Source of the DNA: Deltaproteobacteria bacterium
GTDB lineage: Bacteria > Desulfobacterota > Desulfomonilia > UBA1062
DNA length: 64,000 nt
Direction: 5' to 3'
Assembly: GCA_029547185.1 (NCBI GenBank)
Contig: JAKPPU010000035.1
Location: 18,372-82,371 of the forward strand
Each line of letters starts with the position of its first letter. The stretch's first letter is position 1. This document shows, piece after piece, positions 26,001 through 36,427 of the stretch. Both the position numbers and the translations under genes were made by a program. The notes below the pieces were generated by a model. It was not told where the DNA came from. It worked only from the letters and a program-made list of their open reading frames with translations, and made no database searches.

Positions 26001-27686
<1,686 letters not shown>

Positions 27687-27974
27687 GCTGTCCGAAGCTT
27701 CCTGTGGATCTCTCTGCCCTTGCCGGCGATGCCGCTTCCCGTGCCCGTGATGCTGCCCCGGGAGATGGGGAAGGCCTCATAACCAGATCCGCATCGTCCT
27801 GAAGCGTTGAGCATCGTTGGGAGATCCGTCTCTTCCTTGAGACAGTCGGGCGGGGACATTATCTAAGGATTAAGTGCTCTTCTCGATCCACACCGGCAGC
27901 CTGAGATGCACCTCCTTCTCTGATGCTTGTTTCGTTTCAGGAGATGCGAAGATCATGATCCGGAGGAAGGGAAC

Positions 27975-28646
27975 ATGAAAAAGGCTTCATCCATTCTCGT
28001 GATGATCATCCTGGGGGTATTCGCTCTGCAGTCGTGCACGACGAACCCTTATACCGGCGAGAGGAAAACGAGCAAGACCGTCTGGGGCTCTGTCATCGGC
28101 GGTGCTGCAGGCGCTGCCGCAGGCGCGGCAACCGGACGGGACAGCGAGTCGCGCCGCAAGAGGGCCCTCATCGGTGCAGGCGTCGGAGCCCTCGCAGGGG
28201 GAGCCGTGGGCGTATACATGGACCGCCAGGAAGCCCAGCTCAGGCAGCGTCTGCAGAATACCGGCGTGAGCATCTCCCGCCAGGGAGACCGCATCGTCCT
28301 CAATATGCCCAGCAACATTACCTTCGATACCAACAGCGCCGACATCAAGTCCGATTTCTACGACGTGCTCAACTCTGTAGCGATCGTCCTCAAGGAGTAC
28401 AACAAGACCCTGATCAATGTCACGGGCCATACGGACAATACCGGCACCGAAGCTTACAACCTGAACCTCTCTCAGAGAAGGGCGACGAGCGTCGGCCAGT
28501 ACCTCATAAGCCAGGGCATCGATCCCACGAGGGTCGCAACGCAGGGCATGGGGGAATCCAAGCCCATAGCGAGCAACGACACCCCGCAGGGCCGCCAGCA
28601 GAACAGGCGCGTCGAGATCGAGCTCGCCCCGCTCACCCAGCAGTAG
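27975..28646 (+). CDS. OmpA-family outer-membrane lipoprotein (YiaD-like)
   Basis: A 223-residue lipoprotein: signal MKKASSILVMIILGVFALQSC with lipobox LQSC. A glycine-zipper region (SVIGGAAGAAAGAATG and GALAGGAVGVYM, about 35-75) is followed by the OmpA peptidoglycan-binding domain (about 105-220) with NVTGHTDNTGTEAYNLNLSQRRA and RRVEIEL. It should tether the outer membrane to the cell wall through mDAP. The ATG at 27975 follows GAAGGGAAC and opens the signal sequence. Same architecture as E. coli YiaD. Confidence 0.92.
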   Translation: MKKASSILVMIILGVFALQSCTTNPYTGERKTSKTVWGSVIGGAAGAAAGAATGRDSESRRKRALIGAGVGALAGGAVGVYMDRQEAQLRQRLQNTGVSISRQGDRIVLNMPSNITFDTNSADIKSDFYDVLNSVAIVLKEYNKTLINVTGHTDNTGTEAYNLNLSQRRATSVGQYLISQGIDPTRVATQGMGESKPIASNDTPQGRQQNRRVEIELAPLTQQ

Positions 28647-28782
28647 AGAGAGCAGACCCGGCGTTCTCCCCACGGATGCCGGGCTCTCGTGAAAGCCCCT
28701 TGCCAGCTTCTCTTCCCTTCTTCGAAGGCTCTTATAAATAGTAGAGAGCTGCTCATTCTCATCCATCAAACAGGGAAAGATC

Positions 28783-29082
28783 ATGGGTGAAGAAAAATCC
28801 GGTCGGACTGTGCATGTGCTCGGGATAGCCGGAAGCCTTCGGCAGGGGTCCTACAACAAGTCCGCGCTCCGTGCGGCCCTGAAGGTTGCACCGGCGGGGA
28901 TGGAGATTGAAATTTTCGACCTCGAAGGCATACCGCCGTTCAACCAGGACAACGAGCAGAATCCGCCGGCCATATGCGCAGGGTTTCAATCAATCGGAAT
29001 GCCGTCATACGATTTTCAACCCCTTGACAACAGGAAAGAACATTTCTTCGCAAAACTTGATTTATGCAATAAGAGATTCTAG
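28783..29082 (+). pseudogene. Truncated NADPH-dependent FMN reductase
   Basis: Residues 1-65 are a clean flavodoxin-like FMN reductase start: VLGIAGSLRQGSYNKSALRAAL, then GMEIEIFDLEGIPPFNQDNE. That includes the phosphate-binding loop GSLRxGSxN. After about position 28977 the similarity ends: the expected FVTPEYNYSIPG segment is missing and the remaining 34 residues (GFQSIGMPSYDFQPL onward) look random. The intact enzyme is about 180 residues. The break lies just upstream of the suf operon, so an event that removed the 3' two thirds probably also brought the suf genes or a deletion joined them. Confidence 0.8.
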
Positions 29083-29149
29083 TATTGAGGTGAAAATCCC
29101 CGGGAGCTCGAAGTCAGGGCCTATATGGGGAAACGATGAGGAGTCCGTC

Positions 29150-29905
29150 ATGCTCAAGATCGAAGGATTGCACGTCATGCTCGGCGACAAGGAGATCCTC
29201 AAAGGGGTCAACATGGAGATCGGCGCGGGGGAGGTCCATATCCTCTTCGGGCCGAACGGATCGGGAAAGACCTCGCTGCTCATGACCATCATGGGATATC
29301 CCCAGTATCGCGTCACCGAGGGGAAAATCATGTTCAAAGGCCACGACATCACCCATATGCCCGTGGACGAGCGGGCCAGGCTGGGCATCGGCATGTCCTA
29401 CCAGCGGCCGCCCACGATCAACGGGCTCAAGACGCGGGATATGGTGAGGATATGCGCAAAGGGAGAGGACAATGTCGAGGCCCTCGCCGCCGAAGTCAAC
29501 TTCACCGATTTCCTCGACCGAGACGTGAATGCCGGATTTTCCGGGGGCGAGATCAAGCGCTCCGAGCTCCTGCAGCTCATGGCGCAGAACCCCGACCTCA
29601 TGCTCTTCGACGAGCCGGAGTCGGGCGTGGACATCGAGAACATCGCCCTCATCGGCAATACGATCAGCGGCCTTCTCCAGCGAAGCTTCCAGGCCCACGC
29701 CGATCTCAGCCAGAAGAGGGTCCACCGCCATCGGAGCAAGATGGGCCTCATCATCACCCATACGGGATACATTCTCAATTATGTCCCTGCCGACCGCGGA
29801 CAGGTGATGTTCGACGGGGTCATGGCCTGCCGGGGCAACCCCCAGGAGATCTTCCAGACCATCAGCAGGGCGGGATACCAGGAGTGTATAAAATGCATGA
29901 GATAG
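29150..29905 (+). CDS. sufC: Fe-S cluster assembly ATPase SufC
   Basis: A 251-residue SufC. Walker A GPNGSGKTS, SufC-type signature FSGGEIKRSELLQL, Walker B LMLFDEPESGVDI. The insert AHADLSQKRVHRHRSKMG (about 190-207) before the switch histidine THTG is longer than in E. coli SufC and is seen in the archaeal/delta form. The ATG at 29150 follows GAGGAG. It overlaps sufB by 13 bases. In the minimal SufBC system, SufC hydrolyses ATP to drive cluster assembly on the SufB scaffold. Confidence 0.94.
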   Translation: MLKIEGLHVMLGDKEILKGVNMEIGAGEVHILFGPNGSGKTSLLMTIMGYPQYRVTEGKIMFKGHDITHMPVDERARLGIGMSYQRPPTINGLKTRDMVRICAKGEDNVEALAAEVNFTDFLDRDVNAGFSGGEIKRSELLQLMAQNPDLMLFDEPESGVDIENIALIGNTISGLLQRSFQAHADLSQKRVHRHRSKMGLIITHTGYILNYVPADRGQVMFDGVMACRGNPQEIFQTISRAGYQECIKCMR

Positions 29906-31101
29906 ACAAAAAGGCAAAAGAGGCCAGGGAAAAGAAGGCCGCATACGGGCCGGATATCGATCTGAAGGATTACTGCACCGAGGGCGAGTGCCACGAGCCG
30001 CTCGCAAACCTCGAGCAGCTCCCGGAAGAAGAGAAGTCGACCATGCTCAAGGCGGGCGTCGACTCAAGCGAGGAAGGCAGGTCGGGGTCCTATATCCAGA
30101 GGGATACGACCGCCATCTATGCGTCATCCATCATGGACGGCCTCGAGGTCCTTCCCATCAAGGAGGCGCTCAAGCTCGACTGGGTCAGGGAGTACTACTG
30201 GAAGCTCGTTCCGGTCGACCAGGACAAGTTTACCTCCCTCGCCTACAGCGACCTCCACAACGGATATGTCATCCGGGCCCTTCCCGGCGCAAAGGTGACC
30301 TTTCCGGTCCAGGCCTGCCTGTACCTCCACCAGGATGCGTTGAGCCAGAACGTGCACAACCTCATCATCGCGGACGAGGACTCAGAGCTCCACGTCATCA
30401 CCGGGTGCGTATCCGGCGCGCACGTGAACAAGGGCCTTCACGTGGGCGTCTCCGAGTTCTTCGTCAAGAAGAACGCACACTTAAGCTTCACCATGATCCA
30501 CCACTGGGCCGAGGGGATGATGGTGAGGCCGCGCTCGGTGGGCGTGGTCGATGAGGGAGGGCTCTTCCTCAACAACTACGTATGCATGAGGCCGCTCAAG
30601 TCGCTCCAGATGTACCCCGCGACGAGGCTCGTCGGCAAAGGGGCCGTGGCGCGCTTCTACAGCCTGCTCGTCGGCCACCCCGGAAGCGAGCTCGACGTGG
30701 GCGGAAGGATCATCCTCGATGCGCCCGAGACAAGGGCGGAGATCATCGCGCGATCCATCAGCAACGGCGGGACGATCATCAACAGGGGCCACCTCGCAGG
30801 AGAAGTGCCCGGGGTCAGGGCCCACCTCGAATGCCGGGGGCTCATCATCAAGGGCGGAGACATCCTCGCCATCCCCGAGCTTCACGGCAAGGCCGAAGGC
30901 GTCGAGATGTCGCACGAGGCGGCTGTCGGAAAGATCAACCAGGATGAGATCCTCTACCTCATGGCGCGCGGGCTCTCTGAAGACGAGGCCACCGCGACCA
31001 TCGTGCGCGGATTCATGAGCGTCGACATCCCCGGGCTGCCGCCCGAGCTCAAAAGCCAGATCGACCTGGCCGTGGCCCAGACCAACCAGGAAGTGATGTG
31101 A
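29893..31101 (+). CDS. sufB: Fe-S cluster scaffold protein SufB/SufD family (SufB-like)
   Basis: A 402-residue SufBD-fold protein, short compared with E. coli SufB (495). The C-terminal core keeps the functional pair: C314 in HLECRGLII and E342 in MSHEAAVGK, which align with the E. coli SufB cluster-transfer Cys405 and Glu434, so SufB rather than SufD. The parallel beta-helix is seen around HVITGCVSGAHVNKG. Only one SufB/D copy is present, so the complex is presumably SufB2C2. Starts at ATG 29893 after AGGAG, overlapping sufC. The REP-like palindrome after the stop may also act as terminator. Confidence 0.92.
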   Translation: MHEIDKKAKEAREKKAAYGPDIDLKDYCTEGECHEPLANLEQLPEEEKSTMLKAGVDSSEEGRSGSYIQRDTTAIYASSIMDGLEVLPIKEALKLDWVREYYWKLVPVDQDKFTSLAYSDLHNGYVIRALPGAKVTFPVQACLYLHQDALSQNVHNLIIADEDSELHVITGCVSGAHVNKGLHVGVSEFFVKKNAHLSFTMIHHWAEGMMVRPRSVGVVDEGGLFLNNYVCMRPLKSLQMYPATRLVGKGAVARFYSLLVGHPGSELDVGGRIILDAPETRAEIIARSISNGGTIINRGHLAGEVPGVRAHLECRGLIIKGGDILAIPELHGKAEGVEMSHEAAVGKINQDEILYLMARGLSEDEATATIVRGFMSVDIPGLPPELKSQIDLAVAQTNQEVM

Positions 31102-31110
31102 GCGATGTGA

Positions 31111-31195
31111 GGGGTCGGACCGGAAAACCACTTAAAAAACCCCGGTTTTCATATTCAATTCCAAACATTTCAAAATGTTTTCCTGGTCCGACCCC
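31111..31195. repeat. REP-like palindrome of the GGGGTCGGACC type
   Basis: Outer arms GGGGTCGGACCGGAAAAC (31111-31128) and GTTTTCCTGGTCCGACCCC (31177-31195) pair except for one extra base. Two small internal hairpins lie between them: AAAACC-CC-GGTTTT near 31134-31147 and ACATTT-CA-AAATGT at 31165-31178. It is unrelated to the GGGGACAGATTT copies near 1.5 and 2.4 kb. Position right after sufB and the following CTTTTATTATTTTC suggest it also terminates transcription. Confidence 0.75.
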
Positions 31196-31315
31196 TTTTA
31201 TTATTTTCTTGTGGAAAACGTCATCGTAAAACACTATGTATTCAGCAATGGACATACTTCATAACAACGATATGCTGAAACATATTAAATTTACGGCTGG
31301 TTGCCGGAGGTGACC

Positions 31316-32503
31316 ATGGAAACGAGAAGGATATATTTCGACAACAACGCAACGACCCCGCTCCATCCAGAAGTGAAGAAGGCCATGTACGAGGCCATGG
31401 ATTCGTTCGGCAACCCTTCGAGCCTTCACTCCTTCGGCAGGCAGTCACGGGGCCTCATCGAGGCCGCGAGGGAAAAGGTGGCCCGCTTCATCAATGCCTC
31501 CCCTGACGAGATCATGTTCGTGGGAAGCGGCTCAGAGGGAAACAACACCGTGCTTTCGATCCTCACCTGTCAGCCCGGAGGGTGCTCGCTCTGCAGACAG
31601 AACGGCAAAGGGCTCGTCACCACGACCATAGAGCACCCGTGCATCCTCGAGGCATCGAGGTGCCTTAAGGAGAACGGTGCGGACGTGGTCTATGCCGACG
31701 TTGACGGCTACGGCAAGGTCGATATGGAAAATCTGAAAGATCTCATCACCGAGAGCACCGGGCTCGTGTCGATCATGCTCGCCAACAACGAGATCGGCAC
31801 CATCCAGGATATGAAGGCCATTGCCGAGCTCGCCCACGACAAGGGCGCGCTGGTCCACACAGATGCGGTCCAGGCTGTCGGCAAGATCCCGGTGGACGTG
31901 AAGGAACTCGGGGTGGATTTCCTCACCCTGTCGGCCCACAAGATCTACGGCCCCAAGGGCGTGGGCGCGGTGTACGTGAAGCGCTCCGCACCCTTCTGCC
32001 CGCTCATCAGGGGCGGCCACCAGGAAAAAGGCAGGCGCGCCGGCACCGAGAACACGCTCGGCATCGTGGGCCTCGGCAAGGCGGTCGAGATGCGCGCCGC
32101 AGAGATGGAAGCGGAGGCAAAGCGGCTTGTCAGGATGAAGGAGCGCCTGAGGAAGGGAATCGAAGAAACGATCCCGGACATCCGTTTCATCGGGCACCCG
32201 GTCGACTCCCTGCCCGGAACGCTCAACGTGTCGTTCGACGGCGCCGAGGGCGAGGCCATCATCCTCTACCTCGATCTCGAAGGCATCGCCGTATCGACCG
32301 GCTCCGCCTGCGCATCCGGGTCGCTCGATCCGTCCCACGTGATCCTGGCGACCGGGCTGCCCGCCGAATGCGCGCACGGGTCCATCCGGATCAGCTTGGG
32401 GCGGGAAAACACGGAAGAAGACATCAGCTATATGCTCGACAGGCTCCCGAAGGTCATCGGCAGGATCAGGGACATGTCGACCGCATATTCAAGGAGGGCA
32501 TGA
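31316..32503 (+). CDS. nifS: Cysteine desulfurase (NifS/IscS type)
   Basis: A 395-residue PLP enzyme that takes sulfur from cysteine for Fe-S assembly. FDNNATTPLHP is the class V aminotransferase opening; H107 in TIEHP stacks on PLP; LSAHKIYGPKG holds the PLP lysine; STGSACASGS holds the persulfide cysteine. An unusual cysteine cluster, C85, C90, C93 (TCQPGGCSLCRQ), lies in the loop before TIEHP. ATG 31316 follows GGAGGTGA, so the upstream TTG is not the start. It overlaps nifU by four bases. Confidence 0.93.
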   Translation: METRRIYFDNNATTPLHPEVKKAMYEAMDSFGNPSSLHSFGRQSRGLIEAAREKVARFINASPDEIMFVGSGSEGNNTVLSILTCQPGGCSLCRQNGKGLVTTTIEHPCILEASRCLKENGADVVYADVDGYGKVDMENLKDLITESTGLVSIMLANNEIGTIQDMKAIAELAHDKGALVHTDAVQAVGKIPVDVKELGVDFLTLSAHKIYGPKGVGAVYVKRSAPFCPLIRGGHQEKGRRAGTENTLGIVGLGKAVEMRAAEMEAEAKRLVRMKERLRKGIEETIPDIRFIGHPVDSLPGTLNVSFDGAEGEAIILYLDLEGIAVSTGSACASGSLDPSHVILATGLPAECAHGSIRISLGRENTEEDISYMLDRLPKVIGRIRDMSTAYSRRA

Positions 32504-33129
32504 TGGCCCAGCAGACGAACTGGCTCTACACCGACAAGGTCCTCGAACACTTCATGAACCCGAAGAACATCCTCCTCGACGAGGCCTCCTACAAAGAGGA
32601 CGGCAGGGGGCTCGTGGGAAACGTCAAGTGCGGGGACCAGATGATCGTCGCCATACAGGTCGACAGGGAATCCGGCACCATCAAGGACTGCAAGTGGAAG
32701 ACCTACGGGTGTGCGAGCGCCATTGCCAGCACCTCGATCATGTCCGAGATGGTGAAAGGAATGAAGCTCGAAGACGCGTACGAGCTCTCGCCCAAGGACA
32801 TCAACAAGGAGCTCGGCGGCCTCCCCGAGCACAAGATCCACTGCTCGGTCCTCGGCGATAAGGCGCTTCGGGCCGCCATCAACGACTACTACGAGAGAAA
32901 CGGCATGGCCGACAAGGTCAAGAGGGAAGAAACGCGCATCGTGTGCAACTGCATGCAGGTGACCGACGCGGACATCGAGCATGCCGTGCTCGACGGCGCG
33001 CGGACCTTCTACGACGTCCAGGAGCGGACAAAGGCCGGCACCGGATGCGGCGAGTGCAAGGAAGACGTCGAGCGGCTCATCGAGCTCTACAAGAACAAGC
33101 ACTTCTGCTCCATGGCGGAGGATTCGTAA
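32500..33129 (+). CDS. nifU: NifU-like Fe-S scaffold: IscU domain plus BFD-type [2Fe-2S] domain
   Basis: About 209 residues. The IscU-type domain (about 1-125) has the three scaffold cysteines: VKCGDQM, YGCASAI and IHCSVLG. Domain two (about 145-200) is a BFD-like [2Fe-2S] domain with IVCNCMQVTD and TGCGECKED. The third NfU domain of full NifU is missing. The gene overlaps nifS by four bases (ATGA) and either of two adjacent ATGs (32500 or 32503) could start; AAGGAGG fits the second slightly better. It is the last gene of the sufCB-nifSU set. Confidence 0.93.
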   Translation: MMAQQTNWLYTDKVLEHFMNPKNILLDEASYKEDGRGLVGNVKCGDQMIVAIQVDRESGTIKDCKWKTYGCASAIASTSIMSEMVKGMKLEDAYELSPKDINKELGGLPEHKIHCSVLGDKALRAAINDYYERNGMADKVKREETRIVCNCMQVTDADIEHAVLDGARTFYDVQERTKAGTGCGECKEDVERLIELYKNKHFCSMAEDS

Positions 33130-33147
33130 AAATCCCTTGAAATTCCC

Positions 33148-33197
33148 TTGACGTGTCCCCCGCCGGGCTGTATAGAACATTCTAACAAATTGTTCTA
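33148..33197 (+). promoter_or_regulatory. Promoter and TetR operator of the RND efflux operon
   Basis: -35 TTGACG (33148-33153), 17-base spacer, -10 TATAGA (33171-33176), a good sigma70 promoter. An inverted repeat TAGAACA (33173-33179)-N11-TGTTCTA (33191-33197) overlaps the -10 box and start site. The TetR gene begins 22 bases further, so autorepression that also controls the efflux genes is likely. Confidence 0.7.
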
Positions 33198-33218
33198 ATA
33201 TTTTAATCGGCGGGGGTT

Positions 33219-33875
33219 ATGTCAAAAGAGGAAAAAAGAAAGCTCCTTCTGCAGGCGGCGTCCGCCGTCCTCATGGAGTACGGCGCCCACAAGACCACGC
33301 TGGACGACATCGCCAAGCGGGCTGGCATACGGAAGACCTCGCTCTACTACTACTTCAGGGACAAGAACGAGATCGTCAGGGCCATCATCGAGAGCGAGAT
33401 GGACCATCTCCTCGACATGATGGTCAGGGCAGCCGATTCAGCCGGGACCGCCGAAGACAAGATGTACGCCGTCATAGAAACCCGCTACCGGTTCATCGCG
33501 GAGAAGTCCGCCCGGACTTCCAAGGAGATCATCAGGGAGTTCAAATCGCTGGAAGGCGTCTTCGAGACGGTGAGGGAGAGCTACCTCCGGTCGCACAAGG
33601 AGCTCATCAAGAGCATCCTCGAAGAAGGAATCAAAAAGGGCGAGATCGAGCCCATCGAGGACCTCGAGCTCGTCTCCCTCGTCATGATCTCGTCCCTGTT
33701 CGGCTGCGACCACACCTTTGCCTTTTACGACGAGCCCGAGCGGGTTCTCGAGGCGCTCAAGAGGATGGTGAAGATCTTCTTTGCGGGGCTCAGGAAAGGC
33801 AGCGCGGCCGGTTCTTCCAACAGGGAATCCCGGGCATCCGGAGGCACTCGCGTAAGGAAGGGATTGAGAATCTGA
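33219..33875 (+). CDS. TetR-family repressor of the RND operon
   Basis: A 218-residue regulator. The helix-turn-helix is clear: KTTLDDIAKRAGIRKTSLYYYFRDKNEIVRAI. The remaining helices form the ligand pocket; the C-terminus is basic (SRASGGTRVRKGLRI). It is first in the operon (TetR, TolC, MFP, RND, PII-like) and is separated from tolC by 24 bases. Its operator overlaps the promoter. The effector is unknown. Confidence 0.92.
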   Translation: MSKEEKRKLLLQAASAVLMEYGAHKTTLDDIAKRAGIRKTSLYYYFRDKNEIVRAIIESEMDHLLDMMVRAADSAGTAEDKMYAVIETRYRFIAEKSARTSKEIIREFKSLEGVFETVRESYLRSHKELIKSILEEGIKKGEIEPIEDLELVSLVMISSLFGCDHTFAFYDEPERVLEALKRMVKIFFAGLRKGSAAGSSNRESRASGGTRVRKGLRI

Positions 33876-33899
33876 ATTTCTTGGACCAGGGGATTTGAG

Positions 33900-35207
33900 A
33901 TGAAGTTACTGAGTGTATGGGTAGGGCTGGCTTTATCGGTTCTGTGCATCATCCCGTCTTCAGCCTGCGCTGAAGAATACTCCTTGAACGATCTCTTCCG
34001 CATAGCGCTGGAGCGCTCGGAAAAGGTCGGCATAGCAAGCGCGGAAGTGGCCTTTTCCGAGCAGGAAAAGAACAGGGCGCTCTCCGTTCTCATGCCGAGG
34101 CTCTCGGCATTCGCCAATTACCAGAAGTACAGCAACGACAAGTACAATGACTACGATACCCTCATCCAGCCCAAATCCGTGGAGCAGTGGGGGCTGAGGG
34201 CGGACCAGGCCTTCTCGCTTTCCTTGCGGGAGCTCACCATGCTCTCCGAGGCGAGGAGCGACATCGTACGGGCCAGGTATGACCTCGCATACGTAAAGGA
34301 GGTGTACCTCCTGCAGGTGGCTCAGGCGTACTACAACGTGCTCCTGGCGAAGAAAGGCGTGGATATCGCGAGATCCAATCTCGAACGCCTCGTAAGGTAC
34401 CGTGATGCGGCGAATGTCCGCCTCGAGGTGGGCGAGATCACGAAGACCGTGGTCTTGAGGGCCGAGAGTGAGCTGTCGGGGGCCAAGTCCGACCTGGTGC
34501 GGTCGGAAAATGCCCTCACCCTTGCCCGGGCCGCCCTGGCGAGGGTCGTGGGCCTCGAAGGCGGATTCTCTCTCAAGGAGGAGCCGCCGCGGCAGGCCCG
34601 GACCGAAAGCCTTCCCGAGCTTAAAGATATCGCCTATTCCGAGAGGGCGGACTTGAAGAGCCTCGAATACCAGATGAAGATAGCGAAGCTGGAGATCTCC
34701 TATGCACGGGGGGCCTACTGGCCGAACCTCGCCATTGCAGGCGTATTTCAGAGAACCGACCAGGAGCCCGAAACCCTCACGCTCAATACCGAGAGCTCCT
34801 ACGGAGCGCTCTCGCTCAATTTTCCCTTCTTCGAAGGGGGCTTGAGAAGGGCCGAGGTCCAGGAGGCAAAGATCCGCGAGCATCAGTCCATCCTCCAGTA
34901 TGAGGACCAGAAGAAGACCGTGGGCATCGAGGTGGAGACAGCCTACCTCGACCTCCTGACCCAGAAGGAAACCCTCAAATACCTCGAGGACCATGTCGCA
35001 TTCGCCCGCGACAACTACCGCGGCGTGTCCCGGCAGTTCGAGATGGGGCTGGCGAGCAGCATCGACGTGATCGATGCGAACAATCTCCTGGTCTCTTCCG
35101 AGAGGCAGGTGGCCTCGGCCGTCTATTCATACCAGCTCGCCATCCTCGCTGTGGAGCAGGCGACCGGGACGCTCCTGAGGGAAGTCGGCGAAAAGGCGAT
35201 CAGATAA
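33900..35207 (+). CDS. TolC-family outer-membrane efflux protein
   Basis: A 435-residue outer-membrane channel component. Signal peptide MKLLSVWVGLALSVLCIIPSSACA, then two tandem TolC repeats (about 30-215 and 225-430) with long helices (ARSDIVRARYDLAYVKEVYLLQ; LQYEDQKKTVGIEVETAYLDL) and short beta segments (SSYGALSLNFPFFEGG). It forms the trimer that carries exported molecules across the periplasm and outer membrane. It also could serve the YbhG-like adaptor at 11 kb. Confidence 0.92.
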   Translation: MKLLSVWVGLALSVLCIIPSSACAEEYSLNDLFRIALERSEKVGIASAEVAFSEQEKNRALSVLMPRLSAFANYQKYSNDKYNDYDTLIQPKSVEQWGLRADQAFSLSLRELTMLSEARSDIVRARYDLAYVKEVYLLQVAQAYYNVLLAKKGVDIARSNLERLVRYRDAANVRLEVGEITKTVVLRAESELSGAKSDLVRSENALTLARAALARVVGLEGGFSLKEEPPRQARTESLPELKDIAYSERADLKSLEYQMKIAKLEISYARGAYWPNLAIAGVFQRTDQEPETLTLNTESSYGALSLNFPFFEGGLRRAEVQEAKIREHQSILQYEDQKKTVGIEVETAYLDLLTQKETLKYLEDHVAFARDNYRGVSRQFEMGLASSIDVIDANNLLVSSERQVASAVYSYQLAILAVEQATGTLLREVGEKAIR

Positions 35208-35232
35208 GACTACAAAAAGGGGGAACATATCG

Positions 35233-36360
35233 ATGGCTGGACAGAAAACGCCCGCAAGAGGCCCGAGACGATGCGGGGACAGGGCGGGAACCGGATTCAT
35301 CCTCTTCATTGCTGCAGCCCTGTACCTTGCATTTCTGAGCACCGGGTGCGCGAAAAAGGAGGACACGGTCAAGGCCGAGAAGGTAAGCAACGTCAAGGTC
35401 TGGCCGGTGGAAAAGAAAACCGTCCGTCCCTCCATCGATACGATAGGGAGCTTAATGCCCAATGAAGAGGTCATCATCTCCTCGGAGGTGGATGGCATCC
35501 TTAAGGACATCCGCGTCGATGAAGGCACGCCGGTCGAGAAGGGCACCGTCCTCGCCAGGGTGGACGATACAGATTACCGCCTGGCTGTCGACACTGCCGA
35601 GGCTGTTCTCAGGCAGGCAGAGGCGAATTTTATGAACCTCACGGCCGAGAAAAAGCGGAAAGAGGCCCTCTTCAAGGAAGAGCTCGTCACCTCCCAGCAG
35701 TTCGACGACGTCTCGACCCGTCTCACTGTGGCGGCCCGTGAGCTCGACCGTGCAAAGTTCGCCCTCTCGCTTTCGAAGGACCGTCTCGGCAAATCCACGA
35801 TCTCCTCGCCGATCAAAGGCATCGTCAAGGAGAGAAAGGTCACTGCCGGAGATTTCATCAGGGCGGGCATGCCCATCTTGACCATCGTCCAGATCGACCC
35901 CTTGAAGCTCTCGTTCACCATAACGGAAAAGGATGTGGGAGCCCTCAAGGTCGGACAGGACGTCGTCTTCATGGTGGACCCCTACCCGGGAAGGGAGTTC
36001 AACGGAAGCCTGAGCATCATCTACCCCAGCCTGGACGAGCGCACGAGATCGCTCAAGGCCGAAGCTCTCGTGGGCAACCCTTCGCTCGAATTGAAGCCGG
36101 GCTTCTTCGCGCGGGTGAAGGTCTATACGAGCAAGCCCAAAGAGGCCATCGTCATCCCTGCCACCTCCGTCCTCTATGAGGGGACCACGGTGCGCGTCTT
36201 TCTCGGGGACGGGAAGACCGCACGGGAGAGGCCGATCAAAATCGGGGAAAAGTACGGCGACATGATCGAAGTCACAGAGGGGCTCTTCGGCGGGGAGAGC
36301 CTGATCGTCGTGGGGCAGAACAACCTTACGGACGGGGTCAGGATCAATGTGGTCAAATAG
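35233..36360 (+). CDS. RND efflux membrane fusion lipoprotein
   Basis: A 375-residue AcrA/HlyD-family adaptor. After a basic N-terminus comes a signal with lipobox STGC (cysteine about 38), so it is anchored by lipid in the inner membrane. The lipoyl-type half (GILKDIRVDEGTPVEKGTVLARVD), a short coiled coil (about 115-180), the second half (TISSPIKGIVKERKVTAGDF), the beta-barrel (LKLSFTITEKDVGAL) and membrane-proximal domain follow. The lipoprotein type matches the MdtA/MexA group. It precedes the RND pump by 67 bases. Confidence 0.92.
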   Translation: MAGQKTPARGPRRCGDRAGTGFILFIAAALYLAFLSTGCAKKEDTVKAEKVSNVKVWPVEKKTVRPSIDTIGSLMPNEEVIISSEVDGILKDIRVDEGTPVEKGTVLARVDDTDYRLAVDTAEAVLRQAEANFMNLTAEKKRKEALFKEELVTSQQFDDVSTRLTVAARELDRAKFALSLSKDRLGKSTISSPIKGIVKERKVTAGDFIRAGMPILTIVQIDPLKLSFTITEKDVGALKVGQDVVFMVDPYPGREFNGSLSIIYPSLDERTRSLKAEALVGNPSLELKPGFFARVKVYTSKPKEAIVIPATSVLYEGTTVRVFLGDGKTARERPIKIGEKYGDMIEVTEGLFGGESLIVVGQNNLTDGVRINVVK

Positions 36361-36427
36361 CGCGACCGCGGTGAGGCCGGATCACGGTGTGCAATGGCCG
36401 GCTGCGTGGATGAAAGGATAATGGGTT

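Noticed and set aside
29024..29060. TTGACA at 29024 as a suf promoter
   Set aside because: No acceptable -10 box lies 15-19 bases downstream, so it is not listed.
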